Positions 48,000-56,665 of a DNA stretch of 64,000 nucleotides are shown here, in pieces. Each line of letters starts with the position of its first letter. Within the stretch, counting starts at the first letter, position 1. A model generated the notes under the pieces. It saw nothing but the letters and a program-made list of their open reading frames with translations, was not told the origin of the DNA and did not search any database. Origin of the DNA: Enhydrobacter aerosaccus (GTDB lineage: Bacteria; Pseudomonadota; Alphaproteobacteria; Reyranellales; Reyranellaceae). The stretch spans positions 558,305-622,304 of the forward strand of contig NZ_FUWJ01000002.1 in the NCBI RefSeq assembly GCF_900167455.1. The letters run 5' to 3'. A program made the position numbers and the translations under genes.

Positions 48000-48841
48000 G
48001 TGCGCATCCGCGGATCGAGGATGTCGCGCAGACCATCGCCCAGCAGGTTGAAGCACAGCACTGCCAGCATGAGCGCCAGGCCCGGGAACGCGACCAGCCA
48101 CCATTGGCCGGTGCCGATGAAGCGCGCACCCTCGGCGACCATGATGCCCCATTCCGGGGTCGGTGCCTGGACACCGAGGCCGAGGAACGACAGGCCGGCG
48201 GCATTGAGGATCGCCCAACCGAGATTGAGCGAGATCTGCACCGCCATCGCCGGCAGGATGTTGGGGATCAGGAACCACAGGACGATGGAGAAGCGGCCTT
48301 CACCGCCCGCCCGCGCGGCCTCGACCCAGCCGGCATTGCGCCGCACGCTGACCTCGGCACGGGCGAAGCGGATATAGAACGGCAAGTTGATGATGGCGGT
48401 GGCGATGACGATGTTCTCGACCCGGTTGCCCAATGCGGCGACCAGCGCCATCGCCAGCACGAACAACGGAAAGGCCATCAGCACGTCGACCAGACGGCCG
48501 ACCCAGCGGTCGAGCGCGCCGCCGGCGTAACCGCACAGCGCCCCAATGACGGCGCCGGCCACGAAGGACAGGCTGACGGCGGAAAAGGCGATGGCGAGAT
48601 CGAGCCGCGCAGCGGTCAGGAGCCGGCTGAGGATGTCGCGGCCGAGCTGGTCCGTTCCCGCCCAATGCGCGGCCGACGGCGGTTTGAGCGCGTTCGACAC
48701 GTTGGAGACGATCGGATCGTAAGGCACGATCCACGGCGCCAGAATCGCCAGCATCACCAGGGCGAACATCGCGGTGGCAGCAATGGCGGTGACGGGGTTG
48801 CCGCGAAGCACCCAGCCGGCATGGCGAAGCGTGCTGTTCAC
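47996..48841 (-). CDS. ABC transporter permease, DppC type
   Basis: A 281-residue permease with about six membrane helices. It has the DppC pattern: first helix then LAPWIVPYDPI, HWAGTDQLGRDILSRL, and the EAA-loop region EAARAGGEGRFSIVLWFLIPNI. It overlaps the DppB-type gene by four bases upstream and the ATPase gene by four downstream. Confidence 0.94.
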   Translation of the reverse strand: MNSTLRHAGWVLRGNPVTAIAATAMFALVMLAILAPWIVPYDPIVSNVSNALKPPSAAHWAGTDQLGRDILSRLLTAARLDLAIAFSAVSLSFVAGAVIGALCGYAGGALDRWVGRLVDVLMAFPLFVLAMALVAALGNRVENIVIATAIINLPFYIRFARAEVSVRRNAGWVEAARAGGEGRFSIVLWFLIPNILPAMAVQISLNLGWAILNAAGLSFLGLGVQAPTPEWGIMVAEGARFIGTGQWWLVAFPGLALMLAVLCFNLLGDGLRDILDPRMRT

Positions 48842-49869
48842 TCGATGCCCATTCTCGGGTCGACGACGCCGTACAACATGTCGATGGTGAGGTTCACGAG
48901 GACAAAGATGGCGGCGATGAGCAGCACGAAGCCCTGCACCGGCGCATAGTCGGAGGCCAGCAGGGCATCGAGCGCATAGGACCCGATGCCAGGCCAGGAG
49001 AACACTTTCTCCACCAGAACGTTGGCGCCCAACATCGTCGAGAAGACGACGCCGATAATGGTCAGCACCGGCAGCATGGCATTGCGCAGCCCGTAGACCA
49101 GGATCACGCGCCAGTCGGCCATGCCGATGGACCGCGCGGTGCGGACGAAGTCGCTGCCAAGGGCGGCCAGCATCGAGGCCCGCGTCATGCGGGCCAATGG
49201 AGCAAGCACGAACAGCGCCATTGTCGCAGCCGGCAACACAAGCTGCGAGAAGGCCGCCCGCCAGCCCTCGAAATCGCCGGCCAGGGCGAAGTCGATCAGC
49301 AGGAAGCCGCTAATATCCGGCGGCGGCGACGAGAAGACATCCAATCGTCCCGTCGGATCGGGAGCAAGACCAAGCACGTAATAGAAGGCGTAGATCAACA
49401 GCAGGCCCGAAACGAAAGTCGGCACGCAGACTCCGAGCGTGCACAGGACCCGCACGCCGTGGTCGATCACGGAGTTCGGCCTCAGCGCCGCGGCGATGCC
49501 GAGCGGCAAGGCGAGCGACAAGGCGATGACCAGGGCAAAGAAGGTGAGCTCGAGCGAGGCCGGTAGCCGATGCGCCAGATCCGAGACGACCGGCTGGCCT
49601 GTGGTCATGGAGCGGCCGAGATTGCCGGTCGCAACGTCACCGAGATAACGCATCAGCTGCACGGGTATCGGACGGTCGAGTCCGAGTTGCTTGCGCAGCT
49701 GCTCGATTTCCTCCTGACCCGCGTTCGGTCCGGACGCGAAGAAGGTGGCCGGATCGCCCGGCAGGACGCGCATCAGGATGAAGGTGAAGACGACAACGCC
49801 CAGCAACGCCGGCAGCGAGGCAAGCAGTCGCCTCGCCGCCCGTCGACCGATGTTGCGGAGCGCGCCCAA
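48838..49869 (-). CDS. ABC transporter permease, DppB type
   Basis: A 343-residue permease with about six helices. The N-terminal LPALLGVVVFTFILMRVLPGDPA and the FVRTARSIGMADWRVILVYGLRNA EAA loop are typical of DppB/OppB. It starts three bases after the stop of the binding-protein gene. Together with the DppC-type subunit it forms the transmembrane channel. Confidence 0.94.
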   Translation of the reverse strand: MGALRNIGRRAARRLLASLPALLGVVVFTFILMRVLPGDPATFFASGPNAGQEEIEQLRKQLGLDRPIPVQLMRYLGDVATGNLGRSMTTGQPVVSDLAHRLPASLELTFFALVIALSLALPLGIAAALRPNSVIDHGVRVLCTLGVCVPTFVSGLLLIYAFYYVLGLAPDPTGRLDVFSSPPPDISGFLLIDFALAGDFEGWRAAFSQLVLPAATMALFVLAPLARMTRASMLAALGSDFVRTARSIGMADWRVILVYGLRNAMLPVLTIIGVVFSTMLGANVLVEKVFSWPGIGSYALDALLASDYAPVQGFVLLIAAIFVLVNLTIDMLYGVVDPRMGIE

Positions 49870-49872
49870 CGC

Positions 49873-51513
49873 TCAGGACCGACGCAAGTCGCGGTAGTCC
49901 ACCTGACGGTGGAACCAGTAGGTGAAGCCGTCGACATTGGGCGCCATGACCGCGTCCTGGTTGGGTTGCCACAGCATCAACGCCGGATCCTGACGGCCGA
50001 CGATCGTGATCATCTGCCTGCACATGGCTGCGTATTTGGCCGGATCGGTCTCGAAGCGCGCTGCCTGCACGAGCCGGTCGAGTTCGTCGTCCTTGAAGCT
50101 GCTGAAATTCCAGCGCTGGTCGCCATTGAAATAGGTCCGCAGGAAGTAGTCCGGCGCCGGCAGCCACGCGGTGCCCGTCTCCAGGAAGAATGGCAGCCGA
50201 CGCTCCACTTCCATGGTGGCAAGCTGGGCATCCGGCATCTTCTGGATCGAGACCTCGATGCCGATCTTGGCCAGCGCCTCCTTCAGCAGCGCCGCGGCGG
50301 GTTCAGCTGCAGCGGCCGCGCCGGCCGCGAAGGCGAAGCTGGTCGCGAAGCCATTGGCGAACCCGGCTTCGGCCAACAGCGCCTTGGCCTTGGCAAGGTC
50401 GGTGCGCAGCGGCAACGGCTGCGGGAAGGAGTCATTCGGAGCCTCGGACCAATCGGCGCCAAACAACTTCCGGCCGCGACCGAACAGAGCTGCCTTGAAC
50501 ATGTCCTCGTAGGGCAGAGCCGCCGCGATGGCCTGGCGCACCTTCACGTTGTCGAAGGGTGCCATGCGCGTATTGAAGACGATGGCCGTGAAGCCGTTGG
50601 TCTGCGGGATCGCCACCAGCTTGACCTTGCCCCGCTGCACCAGCGGATCGATGTCGCTGGACTGAAGATCGATCGAGAGGTCGGCGTCGCCCTTCTCCAG
50701 CAGGCTCGCGCGGGTCGCGGCCTCGGGCACCGTCTGGGCGATGATGCGGCGGAAGAAGGGGAGCTTGCCGTCGACGCCATTCTTCCAGTCGTCGTTGCGC
50801 TTCAGGATGGTCTGCTGTCCGGGCTTGTGCGACTCGACCATGTAGGCGCCGCCGGCCGCGGTATTCTCCTTGAGCCAGCTCTGGGCCCACGGATCTTCCG
50901 TCGTCGCGTTCTTCTTCGCCAGCGTGCTGTTGAACATCGGCGCCAGCGGGATACAGAGATTGGCGAGCGCCAGGCGATCGGGACGCTCCAGCGAAACCTC
51001 GATCACGCCATCGCCGACGACTCGGAACTGTTCCGGCTTGACCAACGAGCCGGTGCTCAGCTGCGCCGCGGACAGCGACTTGGCACTCACGGCACGGTCC
51101 AGCGACCACTTGACGTCAGCCGCCATAACCGGCGTCCCATCATGCCAGCGCGCGCCCTGCCGCAGGTGGAAGGTCAGGGTGCGACCGTCCGCCGAGCGGT
51201 CGATCTTCTCAGCCAGTTCGCCGCGGATCGTGTCGAAATCAAAGATCCAGTAGCCGTTGACCTGCTTGCGGCCGAAGGAGGCCAGCCGGTCATAGACATT
51301 CATGGCGAGGCCAAACACTTCGCGGGTGCTGCCCGGAGCCGTGGCATCGAGGGAATTCAGCGTCCCGCCCATTACCTGACGAAGCGTCTCCGCCCGGGAT
51401 TGCGCCTGGGCTGCAGGAACCGATGCGAACGCGCCCAAGGCTGTGCTGGCGCCGGCGGCGAGCGCCGCTTTAAGTCCTTGGCGGCGGCTGACGAGAACTC
51501 CACGAGACTTCAT
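49873..51513 (-). CDS. ABC transporter substrate-binding protein, family 5 (DppA type)
   Basis: A 546-residue periplasmic receptor. I place the start at ATG 51511-51513, where a twin-arginine-like signal begins (SRRQGLKAALAAGASTALGA), with cleavage after AQA. An ATG nine codons earlier is possible. The mature protein has LTFHLRQGARWHDGTPVMAADVKWSLDRA, the family-5 hallmark, and the FNTRMAPFDNVKVRQAIAAAL hinge segment. It is the first gene of the minus-strand train that continues into hyuA/hyuB, so its ligand is probably their substrate or a precursor. Confidence 0.93.
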   Translation of the reverse strand: MKSRGVLVSRRQGLKAALAAGASTALGAFASVPAAQAQSRAETLRQVMGGTLNSLDATAPGSTREVFGLAMNVYDRLASFGRKQVNGYWIFDFDTIRGELAEKIDRSADGRTLTFHLRQGARWHDGTPVMAADVKWSLDRAVSAKSLSAAQLSTGSLVKPEQFRVVGDGVIEVSLERPDRLALANLCIPLAPMFNSTLAKKNATTEDPWAQSWLKENTAAGGAYMVESHKPGQQTILKRNDDWKNGVDGKLPFFRRIIAQTVPEAATRASLLEKGDADLSIDLQSSDIDPLVQRGKVKLVAIPQTNGFTAIVFNTRMAPFDNVKVRQAIAAALPYEDMFKAALFGRGRKLFGADWSEAPNDSFPQPLPLRTDLAKAKALLAEAGFANGFATSFAFAAGAAAAAEPAAALLKEALAKIGIEVSIQKMPDAQLATMEVERRLPFFLETGTAWLPAPDYFLRTYFNGDQRWNFSSFKDDELDRLVQAARFETDPAKYAAMCRQMITIVGRQDPALMLWQPNQDAVMAPNVDGFTYWFHRQVDYRDLRRS

Positions 51514-51853
51514 GACCCAACACCCCTCAAAGCTGCCCATGAGCCCGCAGCGCGCGCGCCCTTCCCTTCTGGCCTATCGGACCTCACCTGATAGGCGCCA
51601 TGAAAGGTCCAGATTCTACCCAAGTCTCTGAGCCAGACACCTGCAATTCCGCATGCAGTTCGCGTGCCGGGGGTGCGGCATGAACGATTCGTTCGAATCG
51701 GCGGAGGACCGGCCGCGTTCCATTTCGCCGCCAGGACATACGCTGCAATTACCATTCCAGGATACGGAAGATCATCCGGGCAAGTTTCAGCCCTGGCCCG
51801 CAGATCACGGTCCGCGAGAAGTGTGGGCGGTCCAACCGCCAGGTCTGTGGGTC
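51514..51853. other. 340-nt gap holding a 16-nt palindrome
   Basis: Upstream region of the ABC/hyu gene train and downstream of amn (both minus strand). It contains the palindrome CGATTCG-TT-CGAATCG at 51685-51700, the most symmetric site in the gap, and a weaker GGACCT/AGGTCC pair near 51580-51612. Short open frames here lack ribosome binding sites and conservation cues. The promoter of the train should lie here; I cannot place its boxes. Confidence 0.45.
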
Positions 51854-53338
51854 CTACCTGAAGGGAGGTTCGTCGAAGCTGCGCAGCTTGCGCGAGTGAA
51901 GCGAACCCAATTCACCGCGCAGGATGTCGATCGCTTCCAGTCCGATCTGCAGGTGCTCGCCGACGGCCCGCTGATAGAAGCTGGTCGCCGCACCGGGCAG
52001 CTTGATCTCGCCGTGCAACGGCTTGTCCGACACGCAGAGCAAGGTCCCATAGGGAACGCGCAGCCTGTAGCCCTGCGTGGCCAGGGCGGCGCTTTCCATG
52101 TCGACCGCGATGGCCCGGCCGAGATTGATGCGATGCCGCTCCTGCGACCAGCGGAACTCCCAATTGCGATCGTCGTAACTGACGACGGTCCCCGTGCGCA
52201 GGCGCCGCTTCAAGGCGTCACCGCGTTCACCGGTGACGCGCTCCGCTGCGACCTGCAAGGCAAGCTGCACCTCGGCCAGGGCGGGTACCGGCACTTCCGG
52301 AGGCACGAGATCGTCGAGGATGCGATCGCGGCGCATATAGGCATGCGCCAGCACATAGTCGCCGATCGTCTGCGACTGCCGCAGGCCACCGCAATGCCCG
52401 ATCATCAACCAGCAATGCGGCCGCAACACCGCGAGGTGATCGGTGGCGTTCTTGGCGTTCGATGGCCCCACGCCGATATTGACGATGCTGATGCCGCCTC
52501 GATCGTCCGATCGCTGAAGATTGTAAGCCGGCATCTGGAAACGATGCCATGGCGCACCGGCGATGGCGGCAGCGACCGCAGACGGATCGTCGCCCCGTCG
52601 TACGGTGGCGCCGCCGGGCAAGGCGAGCTGGCTGTAGGGGCTCGCGTCGCGACCCAGCTCCGCCATCGCCCAGGACAGGAACTGATCGACATAGCGCTGG
52701 TAGTTCGTGAACAGGATCCACGGCTGGATCGTGCGCCAGTCCGTGCCCGTGTAATGCATCAGCCGACGCAACGAGAAATCGACGCGCAGTCCATCGAACA
52801 GGGAAAGCGGGCGAGAGCGCCGCTTCTCGAAGACCCAGGTACCGTCGGCGATCTCGTCACCCACATTGGCCAGGACGGGAGTCGGAAAGTGGCGCGCCAA
52901 CTCGTGGACCGGAAGATCACTTCGGATGAACTCGTCGCCGGCCTCGGTGACGAAAGGATAGGGAATTTCCTGCTCGCTCACCCCGACATCGATCGTCGCC
53001 CCGAACTCCTCAGCCAGCGGCCTCAACTGTTCGAGAAGATAGCGGCGAAAGAAGGCCGGCTGGGTGATGGTCGTCGAGTAGAGACCCGGCGCCTGGAACT
53101 TCGCCCAAGCCCGCCGGGTAAAGTGTACGGCGCCTGAGGGCTGCCAATCGACGCGCAATTCGGGGTAGCGGAACTTTCCTCTTTCCTCAGGCGTCGGCAC
53201 AATTCCGCGCCGCGTGAAGCGGGACAGTGCCTCGCGCAGAGCGCCACTCGCCTCGGCATGAAGACGCTCGAGGCGATCGACCGCCTGGTCCGGCGTCAAT
53301 CCCGACCGTCCGGTTCCTTCAGCGCTTGTCATATCCAT
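51854..53338 (-). CDS. amn: AMP nucleosidase
   Basis: Hydrolyses AMP to adenine and ribose 5-phosphate. I take ATG 53336-53338 (MDMTSAEG), giving 494 residues, close to the 484 of E. coli Amn; a second ATG lies two codons later. The N-terminal AMP-nucleosidase domain has RRAWAKFQAPGLYSTTIT and the C-terminal phosphorylase-like domain has IVNIGVGPSNAKNATDHLAVL, MIGHCGGLR, and DMESAALATQGYRLRVPYG with the catalytic acid in LCVSDKPLHG. The frame is open far upstream but that part is antisense to the acetyltransferase. Confidence 0.95.
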   Translation of the reverse strand: MDMTSAEGTGRSGLTPDQAVDRLERLHAEASGALREALSRFTRRGIVPTPEERGKFRYPELRVDWQPSGAVHFTRRAWAKFQAPGLYSTTITQPAFFRRYLLEQLRPLAEEFGATIDVGVSEQEIPYPFVTEAGDEFIRSDLPVHELARHFPTPVLANVGDEIADGTWVFEKRRSRPLSLFDGLRVDFSLRRLMHYTGTDWRTIQPWILFTNYQRYVDQFLSWAMAELGRDASPYSQLALPGGATVRRGDDPSAVAAAIAGAPWHRFQMPAYNLQRSDDRGGISIVNIGVGPSNAKNATDHLAVLRPHCWLMIGHCGGLRQSQTIGDYVLAHAYMRRDRILDDLVPPEVPVPALAEVQLALQVAAERVTGERGDALKRRLRTGTVVSYDDRNWEFRWSQERHRINLGRAIAVDMESAALATQGYRLRVPYGTLLCVSDKPLHGEIKLPGAATSFYQRAVGEHLQIGLEAIDILRGELGSLHSRKLRSFDEPPFR

Positions 53339-53533
53339 CGGAGTGCAATGATCTCCCGAGAGGAACGACCAGGCCAGATCCGCACGGGAGCGGATGCTGC
53401 AAGACACTAACATATGGTCGATCGGCGCTCCATGCGAGGGCAGGTTCACATATCCGACATATGACATCGATAGAGCAGCATCAGCCGAGAGAGCCAGGTT
53501 CGGCACAGCAAACGAGTCACAAAGGAAAGAGCC

Positions 53534-54181
53534 GTGGGAAACGCACTGCCATCGATCAAGGACACCGCATCCGTCGGATACGACACTCATATCCATCCCA
53601 CTGCCGTCGTCAGGGACTCGAGACTCGGGAGCTACGTCGATATCGGAGAACGGGTGACGCTCGATGAAGTCATCATGGGCGACTTCAGCTACATCGCTCG
53701 CGATGCCATGGCCATCTACACCACGATCGGCAAGTTCTGCTCGATCGCCGCGGCAACACGCATCAATCCCGGCAACCATCCAATGTGGCGGGCGACGCAG
53801 CATCATTTTACCTATCGCAGCAAACGCTACGGCATGGCCGATGCCGATGACGACGCATTCTTCCAGTGGCGGCGCGACGCCCATGTCTCGATCGGACACG
53901 ATGTCTGGATCGGCCATGGGGCGGTTCTGCTGGCAGGCGTATCGGTCGGGACCGGAGCCGTGATCGCAGCCGGTGCCGTTGTCTCCAAGCCTGTCGATCC
54001 CTACACGATTGTCGGCGGCATTCCGGCCAAGGTAATCAAGAGACGGCATCCGGCCGCCATCTCCGAGCGACTGATGGCGTTGGCGTGGTGGGACTGGCCG
54101 TTCGAGCAGCTGAAAGCCGCCCTTGCCGACTTCAGGACCCTCAGCGTCGAGCAATTCGTCGAGAAGTACGAGGCTCAGTAA
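53534..54181 (+). CDS. Hexapeptide-repeat acetyltransferase, phosphonate-associated type
   Basis: A 215-residue left-handed beta-helix transferase. Imperfect hexapeptides run from HPTAVVRDSRLGSYVDIG to VSIGHDVWIGHGAVLLAGVSVGTGAVIAAGAVV, with the CoA-site segment IVGGIPAKVIKRR after them. The FCSIAAATRINPGNHPMWRATQHHFTYRS signature and the AWWDW tail match the family named for phosphonate metabolism (TIGR03308-like, from memory of the family). No phn gene is nearby, so acceptor and role are unknown. GTG 53534 has AAAGGAAAG upstream; amn is divergent. Confidence 0.87.
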   Translation: MGNALPSIKDTASVGYDTHIHPTAVVRDSRLGSYVDIGERVTLDEVIMGDFSYIARDAMAIYTTIGKFCSIAAATRINPGNHPMWRATQHHFTYRSKRYGMADADDDAFFQWRRDAHVSIGHDVWIGHGAVLLAGVSVGTGAVIAAGAVVSKPVDPYTIVGGIPAKVIKRRHPAAISERLMALAWWDWPFEQLKAALADFRTLSVEQFVEKYEAQ

Positions 54182-54261
54182 CGCTCGACGCAGCGACAAG
54201 TCGCTCGAGGACGGCGGCATGCTATAAGTCAGTCGGCAAAACCGTCGATTGAGCGATCGCG

Positions 54262-55467
54262 ATGCAATTCAAGGCTGGTGCGTTTCCGACAGTCGTCGGC
54301 GCCTTCTTGTCGATCTGGGCGCTATCCCTGTCTGCGTCGGCCCAGACACCTCATCTGACACCGTACGTGGTCGACGTTCTGGCGGCGCCAAGGACGATGT
54401 ATGGCGCCGACGACAGGCGGCACCTCGTCTATGAACTGCGCATCGCCAATCCAACCAGCTCGGAGGTCAAGCTTTCCGCGATCCACGTCATCGACAGCGA
54501 TACCGGCAAGATGCTGCTCGAACTCGGACGCGACGATATCGCCAAACGCTTCTCGATCGGTGGACGACGAGGTGCCGAGTCGGCGGATCTCGGTGTCGGC
54601 CAGTTCGGCGTGCTGTTCGCACACGTGGCCCTCGACCCCGGAATACCAACGCCGAAATCGATCGCCCACCAGGTCACGGCGCAGCTGGTGGACCGCGGTC
54701 TTTCGATGACGACGACGGTCGGCCAAATCTCGGTCGAAGACCCTCCGCCGGTGGTCCTGGGCCCGCCCCTGATCGGCAAGGGCTATGTCGCTGGCGACGG
54801 CTGCTGCGACACGATCCGCCACGTGCGAGCGCTGTTGCCCCTCAACGGTCGCTTCGCGCTGGCCCAGCGCTTCGCCATCGACTGGGAGCAGGTAGATGGG
54901 CAGAACCGATTGGTCAACGGCAACACCAAAACGTTGTCGAATTACACCATCTTCGGCAAGGAAGTGATCGCTGTCGCCAATGGGACCGTGGTTGCCATCC
55001 GCAACGATCTGCCAGAGCAGGTCCCTGGCAAGCTGCCGAAGAATCTCGATGTCGCCGAGGCCGACGGGAACTTCATCGTGCTCGACATTGGCAATGGCGC
55101 CTACGTCCTCTATGCCCATCTGCAGCCGGGCAGCGTCAAGGTGACCGTCGGCGCGAAGGTACGGCGCGGGCAAGCGCTGGCGAAGGTCGGCAACACGGGA
55201 AACAGCCAGGCGCCGCACTTGCATCTTCACGTGATGGATGGTCCCTCGCCGCTGCTATCGAACGGCATCCCCTACGTCATCGACGAGTTCAGATTGACCG
55301 CCGTCGATCGTGCCGGCACCGCGGACTTCGACAAGGCCGAGGCGACCGGCGCTCCAATGACGCTTTCGCCGCAATCGCCACCGCAGCAGAAGAAGAATGT
55401 CCTGCCGATGGATCTAATGGTGGTCGATTTCTCGCGAGATGCCGCCGCCGATGAACGGAGCAGGTGA
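54262..55467 (+). CDS. Secreted M23/LytM-like peptidase homologue
   Basis: A 401-residue exported protein (signal MQFKAGAFPTVVGAFLSIWA, cut after SAQ). An N-terminal immunoglobulin-like part (about 25-165) precedes an M23 fold with VLDIGNGAYVLYAHLQPGS, GAKVRRGQALAKVGNTGNS and the metal-binding HLHLH. The first zinc-ligand motif, normally H-x3-D, reads RFAID (in AQRFAIDWEQVD), so histidine is replaced by arginine. This may mean altered metal binding or a non-catalytic envelope protein. The C-terminal tail is low-complexity. Stand-alone gene. Confidence 0.8.
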   Translation: MQFKAGAFPTVVGAFLSIWALSLSASAQTPHLTPYVVDVLAAPRTMYGADDRRHLVYELRIANPTSSEVKLSAIHVIDSDTGKMLLELGRDDIAKRFSIGGRRGAESADLGVGQFGVLFAHVALDPGIPTPKSIAHQVTAQLVDRGLSMTTTVGQISVEDPPPVVLGPPLIGKGYVAGDGCCDTIRHVRALLPLNGRFALAQRFAIDWEQVDGQNRLVNGNTKTLSNYTIFGKEVIAVANGTVVAIRNDLPEQVPGKLPKNLDVAEADGNFIVLDIGNGAYVLYAHLQPGSVKVTVGAKVRRGQALAKVGNTGNSQAPHLHLHVMDGPSPLLSNGIPYVIDEFRLTAVDRAGTADFDKAEATGAPMTLSPQSPPQQKKNVLPMDLMVVDFSRDAAADERSR

Positions 55468-55500
55468 TCTGTCGGCGCGACGCTGACGACGCTCGCCTTT

Positions 55501-56484
55501 TCAGTCCCGGGCCACGATCTGGCGGTCGGCGACGATGCCGGCGAATTTCCCGATCGTGCTGTCGAAAAGCTTGGCGAATTCCGCGCCGCCAAGTCCGATG
55601 GGATCGAAGCCGAGTTCGCGCAGCCGTACCGCCACTGACGCGTCGTTCAGGGCGGCGAGAACCGCCGCATGCACGCGCAGGCGAACATCTTCAGGGGTGC
55701 CTTTCGGCGCCAGGAAACCCATCCAGGTCGCCTGCACAAAACCCGGCGCGATCGTCTCCCCGACCGTCGGGACATCTGGAAACGCCGAAGCCCGATGGGC
55801 ACTGGTGACAGCCAATGGCACCAGCTGGCCAGCGTTTGCCTGCTGCGCGCCCGCGGAAAACGTGATCGTGGCGGCATCTATGTTACCGGCGATCAGGTCC
55901 TGAATCAGAGGACCGCCGCCGCGATAGGGAACGTGCGTGACGGCGAGATTGCCCGCGGCCTTGAATACCAGTTCGCTCGTGAGATGCTGTGAACTGCCGA
56001 TGCCCGGCACGCCGACATTGAGCTGGCCGGGCCGAGCACGCGCCGCGGCCGCCAGATCCTGGATGGACCGGAGGCCGGACTTGGGATGGGTGAACAGGCC
56101 CTGCGGCGCCGAGATGGCGAGGCTCACGGGATCGAAGGCTGGCCGCAAGGGCGGCGTGCCGGCGATCGGCAACGCCTCGGTTGCCGCGAAGCTGTCGTTG
56201 GCCAGCAGCAACGTGTAGCCGTCCGCTGCCGCACGCGCCGCGGTCTGGGTGCCGATGCGCCCCGAGCCACCGCCGATATTGTCGATGACGATGGCCTGTC
56301 CCAGCTCCTTTGCGAGCGCGGCCTGGATCACGCGACCGAAGGTGTCGACGCCGCCACCGGCCGGCCAAGGAACGATGACCCGTATTGGCCGAGCGGGATA
56401 CGATTCCTTGCCATGGGCCACCCATGGCGCCATCGCGAACGAAGCCGACAAGAATCTCGCGAAGGTTCGACGACGGATCGACAT
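55501..56484 (-). CDS. Tripartite tricarboxylate transporter receptor (TctC/Bug family)
   Basis: A 327-residue periplasmic binding protein with a Tat-like signal (SIRRRTFARFLSASFAMAPW). Bug features: YPARPIRVIVPWPAGGGVDTFGR at the mature N terminus, IDNIGGGSGRIGTQTAARAAADGYTLL and VTHVPYRGGGPLIQDLIAGNID. No TctA or TctB permease gene is adjacent, so it is one of the orphan Bug receptors common in proteobacteria with expanded Bug families. Ligand unknown, commonly a carboxylate or other small organic anion. Confidence 0.92.
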   Translation of the reverse strand: MSIRRRTFARFLSASFAMAPWVAHGKESYPARPIRVIVPWPAGGGVDTFGRVIQAALAKELGQAIVIDNIGGGSGRIGTQTAARAAADGYTLLLANDSFAATEALPIAGTPPLRPAFDPVSLAISAPQGLFTHPKSGLRSIQDLAAAARARPGQLNVGVPGIGSSQHLTSELVFKAAGNLAVTHVPYRGGGPLIQDLIAGNIDAATITFSAGAQQANAGQLVPLAVTSAHRASAFPDVPTVGETIAPGFVQATWMGFLAPKGTPEDVRLRVHAAVLAALNDASVAVRLRELGFDPIGLGGAEFAKLFDSTIGKFAGIVADRQIVARD

Positions 56485-56665
56485 GCTCTTCCCGACAGTG
56501 GTTGATCCGCTCGACCATCGTCGAGGGGAGGAGCCGGGTAAATAATCGGAAAAACCAAAGTTCAGCGGTCGCGGGAAATCCCCTTCTGCGGCCCGATGTC
56601 CCGGCAGAGCGATCTTCCATCATGGCCAGCGACGTCGCTCCGCCTGTCGCGCTCCAGGTCGATCG

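Noticed and set aside
49570..51591. Plus-strand open frame of 673 codons opposite the DppA-type gene
   Set aside because: Shadow frame of the minus-strand binding protein and permease; no recognisable domain or start signal.
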